NCBI GenBank assembly: GCA_015295905.1
Contig: DVEB01000124.1
Coordinates: 1 to 34,850, forward strand
DNA length: 34,850 bases
Direction of reading: 5' to 3'
Source: Synechococcales cyanobacterium M55_K2018_004
Lineage (GTDB): Bacteria > Cyanobacteriota > Cyanobacteriia > Elainellales > Elainellaceae
Shown piece by piece: positions 7,708 to 16,044 of the stretch; position 1 is the stretch's first letter, and each line of letters opens with the position of its first letter. A program made the position numbers and the translations under genes. Below the pieces are notes generated by a model, which did no database searches, was not told where the DNA came from, and saw nothing but the letters and a program-made list of their open reading frames with translations.

Positions 7708-8221
7708 GCGCTTTCCTACTGGCTTGACGGGTTGACAATTGACCTCCTGTGTCAAGCTTGTGTAAATCGTTGCATAGCATTGTTGGGCAACAACTCATGC
7801 CTTCAAGCAGGTGCAGGCAGTCTACAGCACTGTGCGCGTTGATTCACTACGGTACTGTGCCGCGTTTTGTCCTGAAAGAAGCGGCACACTGTCATCATCT
7901 TTAAGTTTTGATGAATGGGGAGGGAAATCTTAGTGTTTCTCCCAGATTCGGCGAAAAGTGGCGGAAATAGACTATAGCAACCATAGCGTTGAAAGTCATC
8001 GACTCCGCCCCTTGAGTATTGTCCGATGTTGGCCATGGAAATCTGTGAAGACAACTAAATTTTTTTCAAAGATCACCAGGTTCACACCAAGAACTATACG
8101 GAAATTGAGCTTTCTTAACGAAGAGTTGAGAGAGCATGGACGGCGAGATAGGTTCTCTAGCCTTAACAGGCCAGCAACAAATCTCTCTCAAATTGTTGTT
8201 CATTTAGTTGTAATGCATCTC
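7708..8221. other. Gene-free region ahead of the polysaccharide locus
   Basis: About 510 bp separate the Uma2-type gene from the most credible start of the ABC transporter. An open frame does run upstream from 8222 back to a GTG at 7958, but its residues are Arg/Ser-rich and unlike any transporter N-terminus. A 7-bp inverted repeat GCTTGAC/GTCAAGC sits at 7722-7757. The region probably holds the promoter of the locus, but I see no clear -35/-10 pair. Confidence 0.5.
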
Positions 8222-10018
8222 ATGACACAGCACTTTGCTAAGTTTCTGTACATCCTGTCAGGCAGTCGGACTCAGCTTTTACTGCTGTTAGGCATAGCAC
8301 TCTTTACGTCCTTGTTAGAGGTTCTAGGTGTTGGAGTCATTGGCCCTTTCATTGGTGTGGCTACCAATCCAGCAATGATCAATCAGACTCCTGTCTTACA
8401 GTGGGTTAGCAATCAAATCAATTTTTCATCACATACTCATTTTATTGCTGCACTTGGGCTATTTCTTATTTTCATCTTTTGCTTTAAGTCATTATTTTAT
8501 ATTCTAACCAACTTTTATATTTTTAAGTTCTGTTTCGACCAGCGTCGAGCACTGGTTAAACGACTATTTAGCTCCTATCTCAAGGCTCCTTATACATTTT
8601 TCTGGACTCGAAATTCTTCCTCTGCCATTCAAAATATTACTGCTGAGACTTCTTTATTTGCTCAGGAGTATCTGCAATCCGTTTTAAGCGGTGCAGTTAA
8701 TCTAGTGATTGTTATTGTCCTTTTAGTCCTACTTGCCCGAACCAATCTTTTGTTTCTGGTTATGGTGTTAGGAATTCTGTTGGCGGTTGCCTTTGGAGTC
8801 GGACGCTTGAGCAGACGACTCAGCGACTTGGGAAGAATTCGCTCTGAATCCGAAAAAGGTATGGTTCGGGCAATTAATCATGGCTTAGGTGGGTTTAAGG
8901 AAACGCGAGTAGTTGGCTGCGAAACTTATTTTGAGGCAGAACTCGACCATTACAGCCAGCAATGGTCTGAGGCGGTCACTTGGGGACGTTCAATCCGGAT
9001 GATTTTTCCAGTCCTCGTCCAGTCCGGGTTGATCGTAGTTGTGGTCTTGTTTATTTGCATTAGCCAGTTTCTTCCGAGTTCTAATCCCGGAGCATTAACC
9101 ACTGTCATGGGAGTGTTTGCGGCTGCCTCGTTACGGCTGATTCCTTCTGCAAATGGTTTAATCAATGCCTTTCAGAGCGTTAGGAACAACAGTTATTCCG
9201 TCGATGTAGTGTATGCAGACTTGAAAGCAATTGAACATTTGGAACGAGACCAAAAGCGGCTCAATGCTGCTGCTATGAAAGCCAAAGCTCACTCACCTGA
9301 GCGACTTAAACCACTCTCTTTCTATCGTGCGTTAGAGTTACAAGACGTGAGCTATCGCTACCCCAATGCCTCGGAAAACAGTATTCAGAATGTTTCCCTC
9401 AAAATTCAGCGGGGAGAGTCGATTGGGCTGATTGGTAAGTCAGGTGCAGGAAAAACCACACTGGTAGATATCATCCTAGGACTATTGGAACCCCAGCAGG
9501 GCAATATTTTGGTGGATGGTGAATCGATCTACGAGAATCTACGAGGCTGGCAAGACTTAGTGGGCTATATTCCTCAATTTATTTTCCTGACAGACGATAC
9601 AATCGCACGGAATGTTGCCTATGGAGTCCCTGATGCAGCCATTGATTATGATCGGCTTCAAACCGCAATCAAAGCTGCCCAGCTAGAAGATCTTGTAAAC
9701 CAGTTACCGCAGGGACTTGACACCAAAGTGGGTGAACGCGGGGTGCGCCTCTCTGGAGGGCAGCGGCAACGGGTGGGTATTGCCCGAGCGCTCTACCACG
9801 AACGTGAAGTTTTAGTGCTAGATGAGGCAACTGCAGCACTAGACAACGAGACAGAACACCTCGTGAGTGAGGCGATTCAGGCGTTGAGCGGGCAGAAAAC
9901 GCTGATCATTATTGCTCACCGACTCTCAACGATTCAGGGGTGCGATCGCATCTACCAACTGGAGCGGGGCCGGATTGTTCGCAGTGGTACCTTTCAAGAG
10001 ATAGTAGGCGTCAAGTGA
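8222..10018 (+). CDS. ABC transporter, permease-ATPase fusion (PglK/MsbA-like glycan flippase)
   Basis: This 598-residue half-transporter has an N-terminal six-helix membrane domain (residues about 15-310) and a C-terminal nucleotide-binding domain (about 350-590). Walker A is GKSGAGKTTL, the signature is RLSGGQRQR, Walker B is VLVLDEATAALD and the switch histidine is in IIAHRLST. Such exporters dimerise; the PglK type flips lipid-linked oligosaccharides across the inner membrane, which suits its position as first gene of a glycan locus. Here it would replace a Wzx flippase, which is absent. The start is uncertain: ATG at 8213 or 8222 gives a normal length, whereas the GTG at 7958 would add an implausible tail. 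The membrane part looks AT-richer than hisC or accD, which may point to horizontal origin. Confidence 0.85.
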   Translation: MTQHFAKFLYILSGSRTQLLLLLGIALFTSLLEVLGVGVIGPFIGVATNPAMINQTPVLQWVSNQINFSSHTHFIAALGLFLIFIFCFKSLFYILTNFYIFKFCFDQRRALVKRLFSSYLKAPYTFFWTRNSSSAIQNITAETSLFAQEYLQSVLSGAVNLVIVIVLLVLLARTNLLFLVMVLGILLAVAFGVGRLSRRLSDLGRIRSESEKGMVRAINHGLGGFKETRVVGCETYFEAELDHYSQQWSEAVTWGRSIRMIFPVLVQSGLIVVVVLFICISQFLPSSNPGALTTVMGVFAAASLRLIPSANGLINAFQSVRNNSYSVDVVYADLKAIEHLERDQKRLNAAAMKAKAHSPERLKPLSFYRALELQDVSYRYPNASENSIQNVSLKIQRGESIGLIGKSGAGKTTLVDIILGLLEPQQGNILVDGESIYENLRGWQDLVGYIPQFIFLTDDTIARNVAYGVPDAAIDYDRLQTAIKAAQLEDLVNQLPQGLDTKVGERGVRLSGGQRQRVGIARALYHEREVLVLDEATAALDNETEHLVSEAIQALSGQKTLIIIAHRLSTIQGCDRIYQLERGRIVRSGTFQEIVGVK

Positions 10019-10078
10019 GGGCGTAAATCGCCTATTTGTACACAACTTTAGTCTAACTTCTGTTCCAATTTTCACCCT

Positions 10079-11014
10079 ATGCAAAGTCAAATCGTCACTG
10101 GCCACAAAGACATTTCTACGAGTATCATGCCCAATTTTTTAATCATTGGGTCGGCAAAAGGGGGAACTACTTCTCTCCATTATTACCTTAACCAACACCC
10201 TCAAATTTTTATGAGTGCAGTGAAGGAGCCACGATTCTTTGCGTTGGAGGGCGAGGTCTTAAACTTTAGAAATCCAGATGCAGCAATTAATCACAACTCG
10301 GTCACCACGCTGGAAGCATATCAGGCCTTGTTCAAAGATGTCACTAATGAAATTGCAATTGGAGAAGCGTCTCCTCTATATCTCTACAGCGCTAAAGCGG
10401 TTGAACGAATTAAACATTACATCCCCCAGGCGAAGCTCATCGCAGTGCTACGAAACCCAGTTGATCGTGCTTTCTCTTGCTATACACACCTAAGAAGGGA
10501 GAACTACGAAAAACTCTCTTTTGCTGAGGGCTTGAAGGCTGAGGAACAACGCATTCAGGACAACTGGGCACACTTGTGGCACTACAAGCAGGCGGGATTC
10601 TACTATGAACAGTTGAAACGCTATTACGATGCCTTTGCCCCTGCACAAATTAAGGTCTACCTGTTTGAAGATCTCAATACCGATTCAACAGCGGTCACTC
10701 AAGATATTTGTCGTTTCTTAGGCGTCGATGACTCCTTTCAACCAGAGTTGAGTCGTCAGAATGTTTCAGGAATCCCCAAATCTCGCCTCGTGCATGATTT
10801 TTTTGCGCGGAAAAACTCTATTCGAGAGGCGATCGCCCCCTTTATCCCTAGTCATTTACGTCAACAAATCTCTCGAAAAATCAAGACCTGGAACCTTGGG
10901 AAAAAGCCTGAACTAGATCCAGTAATTCGCCAGGAATTAGTTGAACTCTATCGAGAAGACATCCTGAAGCTACAGGATCTCCTACAACGTGATCTGTCTC
11001 ATTGGCTGCACTAG
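10079..11014 (+). CDS. PAPS-dependent sulfotransferase
   Basis: This 311-residue protein belongs to the sulfotransferase family that moves sulfate from PAPS to hydroxyls, related to heparan-sulfate N-sulfotransferase-type bacterial enzymes. The 5'-phosphosulfate loop is IGSAKGGTTSLHYYL with the catalytic Lys27. The 3'-phosphate site is AVLRNPVDRAFSCYTHLRR. Later segments AGFYYEQLKRYYDAF, KVYLFEDL and DICRFLGVDDSF follow the family order. The ATG at 10079 or at 10127 (MPNFLIIGSAKGG) could be the start; the second places the loop at the very N-terminus. It is 60 bp after the ABC transporter and 31 bp before a second sulfotransferase-like gene. It probably sulfates the glycan made by this locus. 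Confidence 0.88.
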   Translation: MQSQIVTGHKDISTSIMPNFLIIGSAKGGTTSLHYYLNQHPQIFMSAVKEPRFFALEGEVLNFRNPDAAINHNSVTTLEAYQALFKDVTNEIAIGEASPLYLYSAKAVERIKHYIPQAKLIAVLRNPVDRAFSCYTHLRRENYEKLSFAEGLKAEEQRIQDNWAHLWHYKQAGFYYEQLKRYYDAFAPAQIKVYLFEDLNTDSTAVTQDICRFLGVDDSFQPELSRQNVSGIPKSRLVHDFFARKNSIREAIAPFIPSHLRQQISRKIKTWNLGKKPELDPVIRQELVELYREDILKLQDLLQRDLSHWLH

Positions 11015-11045
11015 CCCACAACATCCTGTTAGGAGTCAAATTTCC

Positions 11046-11891
11046 ATGTTTGTATCCAATCGATTGATTTATCTGCAACTGTGTAAGACTGGATGCACTC
11101 ATATTGAGTATCTATTAAAAGGATTAATGTCCTGCCAATACCACAAAAAGCATAGTCGCATTCCCCCTGACTTTGATATAAAGGGCAGGGCAATTGTCGG
11201 CTCTATCCGTAATCCTTGGGATTGGTATATCTCTCTATGGGGGTTTGGTTGTGACAGAAAAGGGGCTTTATACAAGCGACTAACGGCTCGCAAAATCAAG
11301 GGCAATGGGCTAATTGGTAGTGCTCAAAATGTCAGTTTGCAGGATCGATTCCGTGTTCTACTTGCTCAAATCAATAAGCCAATTGAAATGTGGCAGGATG
11401 TCTATTCTGATAGTCGAGATGCAGAGCGTTTTCGACGATGGCTCAAAATGTTGCTTAGCCCAGAAAATAAATACCAATTGGGAGATGGGTATGCAATCAG
11501 TCCTATCAGCTCCTATGCAGGGCTTTTAAGTTACTATTACGTCCAGCTTTTCTCGCGCAACTATTCCGATCTCTTTTCTCAAAAGGTTGGTGATTTTAAA
11601 AAACTAGAGGAATTTGATTTGGAAAATAACTTGCTTACTCACGTCATTCGCATGGAAGCTTTAGAAGACGATTTCCTAAAGGTGATGAAAGCGATTGGCT
11701 ACGAAATTAGCAACGAGCAGGAACAGGAAATTCGAGCTTCTGGTAAGACGAATTCTTCCTTCCGTGAGCGGAGTATTGATTACTACTATGATCGGGAGAC
11801 ACTTGACTTAGTTGCCGAAAAGGAAAGGTTAGTGATTCAGAAATACGGTTACCAAGCGCCGATCCTAAAGCAAGAAGCAGTGCTTCCTTAA
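11046..11891 (+). CDS. Divergent sulfotransferase-like protein
   Basis: This 281-residue protein begins MFVSNRLIYLQLCKTGCTHI. The segment CKTGCTHIEYLL matches the 5'-phosphosulfate-binding loop of sulfotransferases (K-T-G-x-T-x), with Lys14 as the candidate catalytic base. IVGSIRNPWDWYISLW matches the 3'-phosphate-binding region (RNPWD...S). The rest is AT-rich and divergent, so the acceptor cannot be told. The ATG at 11046 was chosen because it puts the loop right at the N-terminus; an in-frame codon upstream would overlap the preceding gene. Its place between a clear sulfotransferase and a glycosyltransferase supports a role in decorating the same glycan. A different nucleotide-dependent role is possible. 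Confidence 0.72.
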   Translation: MFVSNRLIYLQLCKTGCTHIEYLLKGLMSCQYHKKHSRIPPDFDIKGRAIVGSIRNPWDWYISLWGFGCDRKGALYKRLTARKIKGNGLIGSAQNVSLQDRFRVLLAQINKPIEMWQDVYSDSRDAERFRRWLKMLLSPENKYQLGDGYAISPISSYAGLLSYYYVQLFSRNYSDLFSQKVGDFKKLEEFDLENNLLTHVIRMEALEDDFLKVMKAIGYEISNEQEQEIRASGKTNSSFRERSIDYYYDRETLDLVAEKERLVIQKYGYQAPILKQEAVLP

Positions 11892-11991
11892 TTTGGGTGA
11901 AAAAATCCTAATTGATCAACAAGTCTCTTATTAAGTGGTATTAAGTGGAAAAGTTTTCAGTTCTCTCAGATGCTTACTCAAGAGCATTGCT

Positions 11992-13119
11992 ATGAAAGAC
12001 AATCCTCGCGTTAGTATTATCATCAACAACTACAACTACGCGCAGTATTTGCCGACTGCGATTGCCAGCGCTCTTGACCAAACGTATCGCCATATTGAGG
12101 TGATTGTGGTGGATGATTGCTCCACCGATGGTTCACGTGAGGTGATTCAGCGGTATGGCGATCGCATCGTTCCCATCTTCCACGACGTGAATGGCAAGCA
12201 GGGGGCGGCGCTGAACAGCGGCTTTGCCGCCAGTCAGGGCGAGATTGTGATGTTTCTGGATGCGGATGACTATCTCTTTCCTGATGCAGTTGAACGGATT
12301 GTCGCAGTCTGGAAACCGGGTATTAGCAAGGTTCACTTTCGGTTGCAGGTAGTGGATGGAGAGGGCAATCCCCTGGGCTACTGCATTCCTTCGATTGGCA
12401 ACAAGCTCCCTTCTGGAGCAATATGGCAGCAGTTGCTAGAAACCAGTAGCTACGTCAGCAGCCCCATGAGCGGCAATGCTTACTGGAAAGCGGCGATCGC
12501 CTCTGCTTTCCCCATTGCCCCCGACTATGCCACCACCGCCGACGACTACCTGATGATCTCGTCGCCCTTCTACGGCGAACTGGTCGGCATTAACGATTGC
12601 CTCGGTGCTTACCGCGTCCATACCAGCAACCAGTGGGCGTTGACGTCGGTTTCAGGCAGCCGGTTTCGTCGCTTTGTGCAGCATGACTTGCAGAACTTTG
12701 CACTGCTGCAACAACGAGCCAGGGAATTTAACCACGAGATCCCCCCCGATTTAGAATTGCGATCGCTCGGTCGGGTGTGGTCGCGGCTGGCCTCCCTGCG
12801 ACTGGAACCACAAGAACATCCGGTTCCTACTGACAACGTGACGTATTTAGTTTGTAGGGGGGTGCGATCGCTGTGGTTCTATTCTCACCACAATCGTCCA
12901 AAACGCATCCTCTACAGTCTCTTTTTTGTGTGGATTGGCTATATGCCAGTTCCGCTTGCCAAGATGGCACTTACTTACCTCTATGCCCCGCACTTGCGGC
13001 CTCAGGTGGTTGATTTGCTGTTGAAGAGACTGCGATCGCTGATGAGCAGAGACACAGGGGCCGCCAAAGCGCCAACTCAAGCAAAGACTGAAGAATCCAC
13101 TGCTGCCACTCATGTTTGA
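11992..13119 (+). CDS. Family 2 (GT-A) glycosyltransferase
   Basis: This 375-residue enzyme has a typical GT2 N-terminal domain: VSIIINNYNYAQYLPTAI, VIVVDDCSTDGS for nucleotide binding, NGKQGAALNSG, and the metal-binding DxD in MFLDADDYLFPDA. It would transfer a sugar from a nucleotide-sugar to the growing glycan at the cytoplasmic face. About 60 C-terminal residues include a weakly hydrophobic stretch (FVWIGYMPVPLAKMALTYLY) that may contact the membrane. The ATG at 11992 (MKDNPRVSIIIN) is the natural start. It ends 23 bp before the next glycosyltransferase start at 13143, indicating a single transcription unit. Confidence 0.9.
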   Translation: MKDNPRVSIIINNYNYAQYLPTAIASALDQTYRHIEVIVVDDCSTDGSREVIQRYGDRIVPIFHDVNGKQGAALNSGFAASQGEIVMFLDADDYLFPDAVERIVAVWKPGISKVHFRLQVVDGEGNPLGYCIPSIGNKLPSGAIWQQLLETSSYVSSPMSGNAYWKAAIASAFPIAPDYATTADDYLMISSPFYGELVGINDCLGAYRVHTSNQWALTSVSGSRFRRFVQHDLQNFALLQQRAREFNHEIPPDLELRSLGRVWSRLASLRLEPQEHPVPTDNVTYLVCRGVRSLWFYSHHNRPKRILYSLFFVWIGYMPVPLAKMALTYLYAPHLRPQVVDLLLKRLRSLMSRDTGAAKAPTQAKTEESTAATHV

Positions 13120-13142
13120 TCCCCAAAATCCTGAAAATCCCC

Positions 13143-14306
13143 ATGCGTGTTGCTATCCTCCGTCGTGCCCCCAAAGCTTCTGTCAGCATGGATGTCTATG
13201 CTGATGCGCTTGTGCAGGGATTAAAGACCGTCCGCCCCGATTGGTCAATCTTGGAATTTTTCCCAACGTTTGATACAGGCAGGAGTGCCACCTTCCTGGG
13301 CGGGTTCCAGAAGTATGTCCAGCGGTATTGGGCATACCCCAGGCAACTGCAGCGACAGTCGGTGGATCTCTTTCATGTGATTGACCACAGCGATGGGCAT
13401 CTTATCTACGCCCTCAAGTCCACAGGCATTCCCACGGTTGTCACTTGTCACGACATTATTAACTTGACACAACCGGAGCTCTTCAAGGGACTGGCAAACT
13501 TCCCCTGGCTTAGTAAAACCACTTGGCAGTATGCTCTGCGGGGAATGTGTCAGGCCGACCGGGTAATCACCGTCTCGGCCTACACTGCCCAGGATGTGAC
13601 GCAGTACTTAGGACTCGCCCCCGATCGCATCACGGTAGTCGCCAATGGGGTGGAAAAGATCTATCAAACTATTCCCCGCGAGGAGGCGATCGCCTTTCGT
13701 CAGCAGCAAGGCATTGCTCCAGAAACCTGCTGCTTGGTGAATGTGGGGTCTAACAATCCCCGCAAAAACATCGATACGATTTTGCAGGTGGTGCGAGCAC
13801 TGCGCGATCGCCATTTCCCGATTCACTTCTGGAAAGCCGGAGGTGATTTCAGTCCAGCACAGAAGCAATTGATTCAACAGTTGGCCCTTGCTCCCCACAT
13901 CACCTACCTAGGTCAGCCCGACAAAGCCACCTTGGTTAAGCTATATAACGCTGCCGATATACTCCTGGCGCCCTCGCTCTACGAAGGCTTTGGCATCACG
14001 GTCTTAGAAGCCATGGCCTGTGGGTTGCCCGTAATTACGTCCAATGTCTCTTCCCTGCCAGAGGTTGTGGGGGATGCCGCGATCACGACCGACCCGCTAG
14101 ATGTTGAGGCAATCTGTGCGGCAGTTAAACAGATTTTTGCGGATGGGGGCGATCGCCAAAGGTTAATTGCAAAAGGGCTGCACCGCGCCCAGCAGTTCTC
14201 CTGGGAAAAGACTGCTGAACAGGTAGCCACCCTCTACGAATCCCTACTGCCCTTACAACGTTCAGCATCCCATCGCAGCAAGACAGCACCTACCCCAATT
14301 GCGTAA
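13143..14306 (+). CDS. Family 4 (GT-B) glycosyltransferase, first of four
   Basis: This 387-residue protein has a GT4 architecture. Its N-terminal acceptor domain includes SVDLFHVIDHSDGH, and its C-terminal donor domain includes CLVNVGSNNPRKNIDTIL, ITYLGQPDKATLVKLYNAAD, APSLYEGFGITVLEAMACG (the E-X7-E motif) and PVITSNVSSLPEVVGDAA. It is retaining and metal-independent by family rule; the sugar is unknown. The start is taken at ATG 13143 (MRVAILRRAPK); the in-frame TTG at 13116 overlaps the preceding gene's end. It lies 23 bp after the GT2 gene and 66 bp before the third sulfotransferase gene. Confidence 0.9.
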   Translation: MRVAILRRAPKASVSMDVYADALVQGLKTVRPDWSILEFFPTFDTGRSATFLGGFQKYVQRYWAYPRQLQRQSVDLFHVIDHSDGHLIYALKSTGIPTVVTCHDIINLTQPELFKGLANFPWLSKTTWQYALRGMCQADRVITVSAYTAQDVTQYLGLAPDRITVVANGVEKIYQTIPREEAIAFRQQQGIAPETCCLVNVGSNNPRKNIDTILQVVRALRDRHFPIHFWKAGGDFSPAQKQLIQQLALAPHITYLGQPDKATLVKLYNAADILLAPSLYEGFGITVLEAMACGLPVITSNVSSLPEVVGDAAITTDPLDVEAICAAVKQIFADGGDRQRLIAKGLHRAQQFSWEKTAEQVATLYESLLPLQRSASHRSKTAPTPIA

Positions 14307-14372
14307 ATGGATAACTCTCAAATTCCAAGCCCATCCTCAATCCAAAATCTCAACTTTCAAATCTAAAATCCC

Positions 14373-15254
14373 ATGAGTTACCAGGTCAAAGACATCTTCC
14401 GCCTCCACGCTAGAGACTTTGTGTTTCAAACACGGTATATCCGCGAAAAACTGTTGCGGGGCAACCGTTTGAAAACACTATTTCTCTGCAACTCCTACCC
14501 TAAAAGTGGCACCCACCTGCTTTACCAGATTCTTTATTCATTACCTGGCCTAGTCAAATGGGATGACATTGTTTCAGTACAGGCGCTCTGTGGCGTGATG
14601 AACACCGCCGACCACATCCGCTGGAAGATTGGCTCGGCTCCCGATAGAGCAATCGTTCGCAGCCATCTCATGTGTACTGACGAAATTCTCGAAATATTGC
14701 AGGAGCATCATTGCAAACTGCTCTTCATTTATCGAGACCTCCGTGATGTGGCGGTGTCTCATGCTCGCTGGGTGACCAAGGAACCCCGCATCTTCCTGCA
14801 CCCAATCTACCAGCAGATGTCAGGGTTCGATGAACAGTTGATGAGTTCGATCAAAGGGGTTCCTGTTGGTTCTCCCTTTGGCTCAAATGTATCGCAACCC
14901 GATATCGGACAAGACTTTGCTCGCTGGAAAGGCTGGCTCTCACACCCCGAAACTCTAACCATCAAATTTGAAGATTTAGTGGGCGAACGGGGGGGCGGCT
15001 CTGAAGAAAAGCGGCTTTACTTAGTCGAACAAATTCTTGACCATCTTGAGATGAGTCTTCCGGCTGACCAAATCCGATCAAAATTTGCTTCAACAGCCAT
15101 GGATCCGGAGGAGTCTCACACCTTTAAGAAAGGAGGGAAGGGGAGCATTGGTGGATGGCAGACCTATTTCAAAGAGGAGCACAAGGACGCATTCAAAAAA
15201 GTTGCAGGGGATTTGTTAATTGAGCTGGATTATGAGCAAGACCTGAACTGGTGA
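14373..15254 (+). CDS. Sulfotransferase, domain-1 type
   Basis: This 293-residue protein has a clear PAPS-binding loop, SYPKSGTHLLYQILY (Lys44), followed by SHLMCTDEI, the 3'-phosphate site FIYRDLRDVAVSHARW, and C-terminal KFEDLVGERGGGSEEKRLYL and FKKGGKGSIGGWQTYF, the last like the R-K-G-x-x-G-D-W signature of cytosolic-type sulfotransferases. This puts it in a different branch from the 10079 enzyme, implying a second acceptor position. The spacer before it (14308-14372) has short AATCCAAA/AATCTCAA-like runs common in cyanobacterial intergenic DNA. It is followed by a 110-bp gap and the methyltransferase gene. Confidence 0.88.
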   Translation: MSYQVKDIFRLHARDFVFQTRYIREKLLRGNRLKTLFLCNSYPKSGTHLLYQILYSLPGLVKWDDIVSVQALCGVMNTADHIRWKIGSAPDRAIVRSHLMCTDEILEILQEHHCKLLFIYRDLRDVAVSHARWVTKEPRIFLHPIYQQMSGFDEQLMSSIKGVPVGSPFGSNVSQPDIGQDFARWKGWLSHPETLTIKFEDLVGERGGGSEEKRLYLVEQILDHLEMSLPADQIRSKFASTAMDPEESHTFKKGGKGSIGGWQTYFKEEHKDAFKKVAGDLLIELDYEQDLNW

Positions 15255-15364
15255 CCAAGTATCTCTCTGGCGTTTGAATTGACCCACTTTAAGTATATCA
15301 GTACTTCTTAACCGTCTGGACGTTACCATTTTTTTCTGATCCATAACACCTTAATGGAGTAGCC

Positions 15365-15991
15365 ATGCAATCTTACGAGTCTCTGAACGAAGTGTGTATC
15401 ACTAGTGAAACCGATCCTTTCACAGAGGAGCGCTATCACCAGTTCTATCGTTTCTTGCCAAAAGAGGTCTCAACCGTTTTAGATGTTGGCTGTAATACCG
15501 GACGGGGTGGTCGTATCTTAAAAGTACTCAATCCCAACTTACAGATTGTTGGTTTGGAATGCGTCAAGGCTCGGCTAGAACGCTTGCCTAAAGAGGTTTA
15601 TACTCGAACAATTTGTGGATATTCAACTGAGATTCCAGCAGAAGATAACTCCTTTGATGCAATCATTGCTGGTGAGTTTATTGAACATTTATATGCACAG
15701 GATGTGGATAAAACGCTTGCAGAGATGTTCAGGACTTTAAAGATTGGTGGACGACTGCTGCTGACAACTCCCAATCCCAATGACATCAAACTTAGGCTGC
15801 GCAAACAGAGTGTACTGGGTGGCGCTCATGTTTCTCAACACTTTCCCGATGCGCTGAAAATCAAACTCAAGATGATGGGCTACTCCAACGTCAAGGTCTA
15901 CGGAAGTGGCAAGACTTCCCGCTACTTGGGTTACACCTTCCCGTTGCTCAGCCTATATGGCAGTTACCTAGCGATCGCCGACAAACGATAG
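15365..15991 (+). CDS. SAM-dependent methyltransferase (Methyltransf_11-like)
   Basis: This 208-residue class I methyltransferase has motif I TVLDVGCNTGRGGRIL, an acidic strand-2 end in IVGLECVKARLE, motif II-like FDAIIAGEFIEHLYAQ, and LKIGGRLLLTTPNPN. It would bind SAM and methylate a small or glycan acceptor; O-methylation or chain capping of the polysaccharide is inferred from the neighbours. A good ribosome site is present, GGAG at 15356 before the ATG at 15365 (AATGGAGTAGCCATG). The length is short for the family, but the Rossmann core looks complete. Confidence 0.88.
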   Translation: MQSYESLNEVCITSETDPFTEERYHQFYRFLPKEVSTVLDVGCNTGRGGRILKVLNPNLQIVGLECVKARLERLPKEVYTRTICGYSTEIPAEDNSFDAIIAGEFIEHLYAQDVDKTLAEMFRTLKIGGRLLLTTPNPNDIKLRLRKQSVLGGAHVSQHFPDALKIKLKMMGYSNVKVYGSGKTSRYLGYTFPLLSLYGSYLAIADKR

Positions 15992-16044
15992 CCCATATCT
16001 CTTATCTCCTCTGACCCCGGAGCATAAACGCTAGGACTGGACTA

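Noticed and set aside
7958-8221. Upstream extension of the ABC transporter frame from a GTG start.
   Set aside because: The extra 88 residues are Arg/Ser-rich with no transporter resemblance, and the ATG at 8213 or 8222 gives the usual family length.
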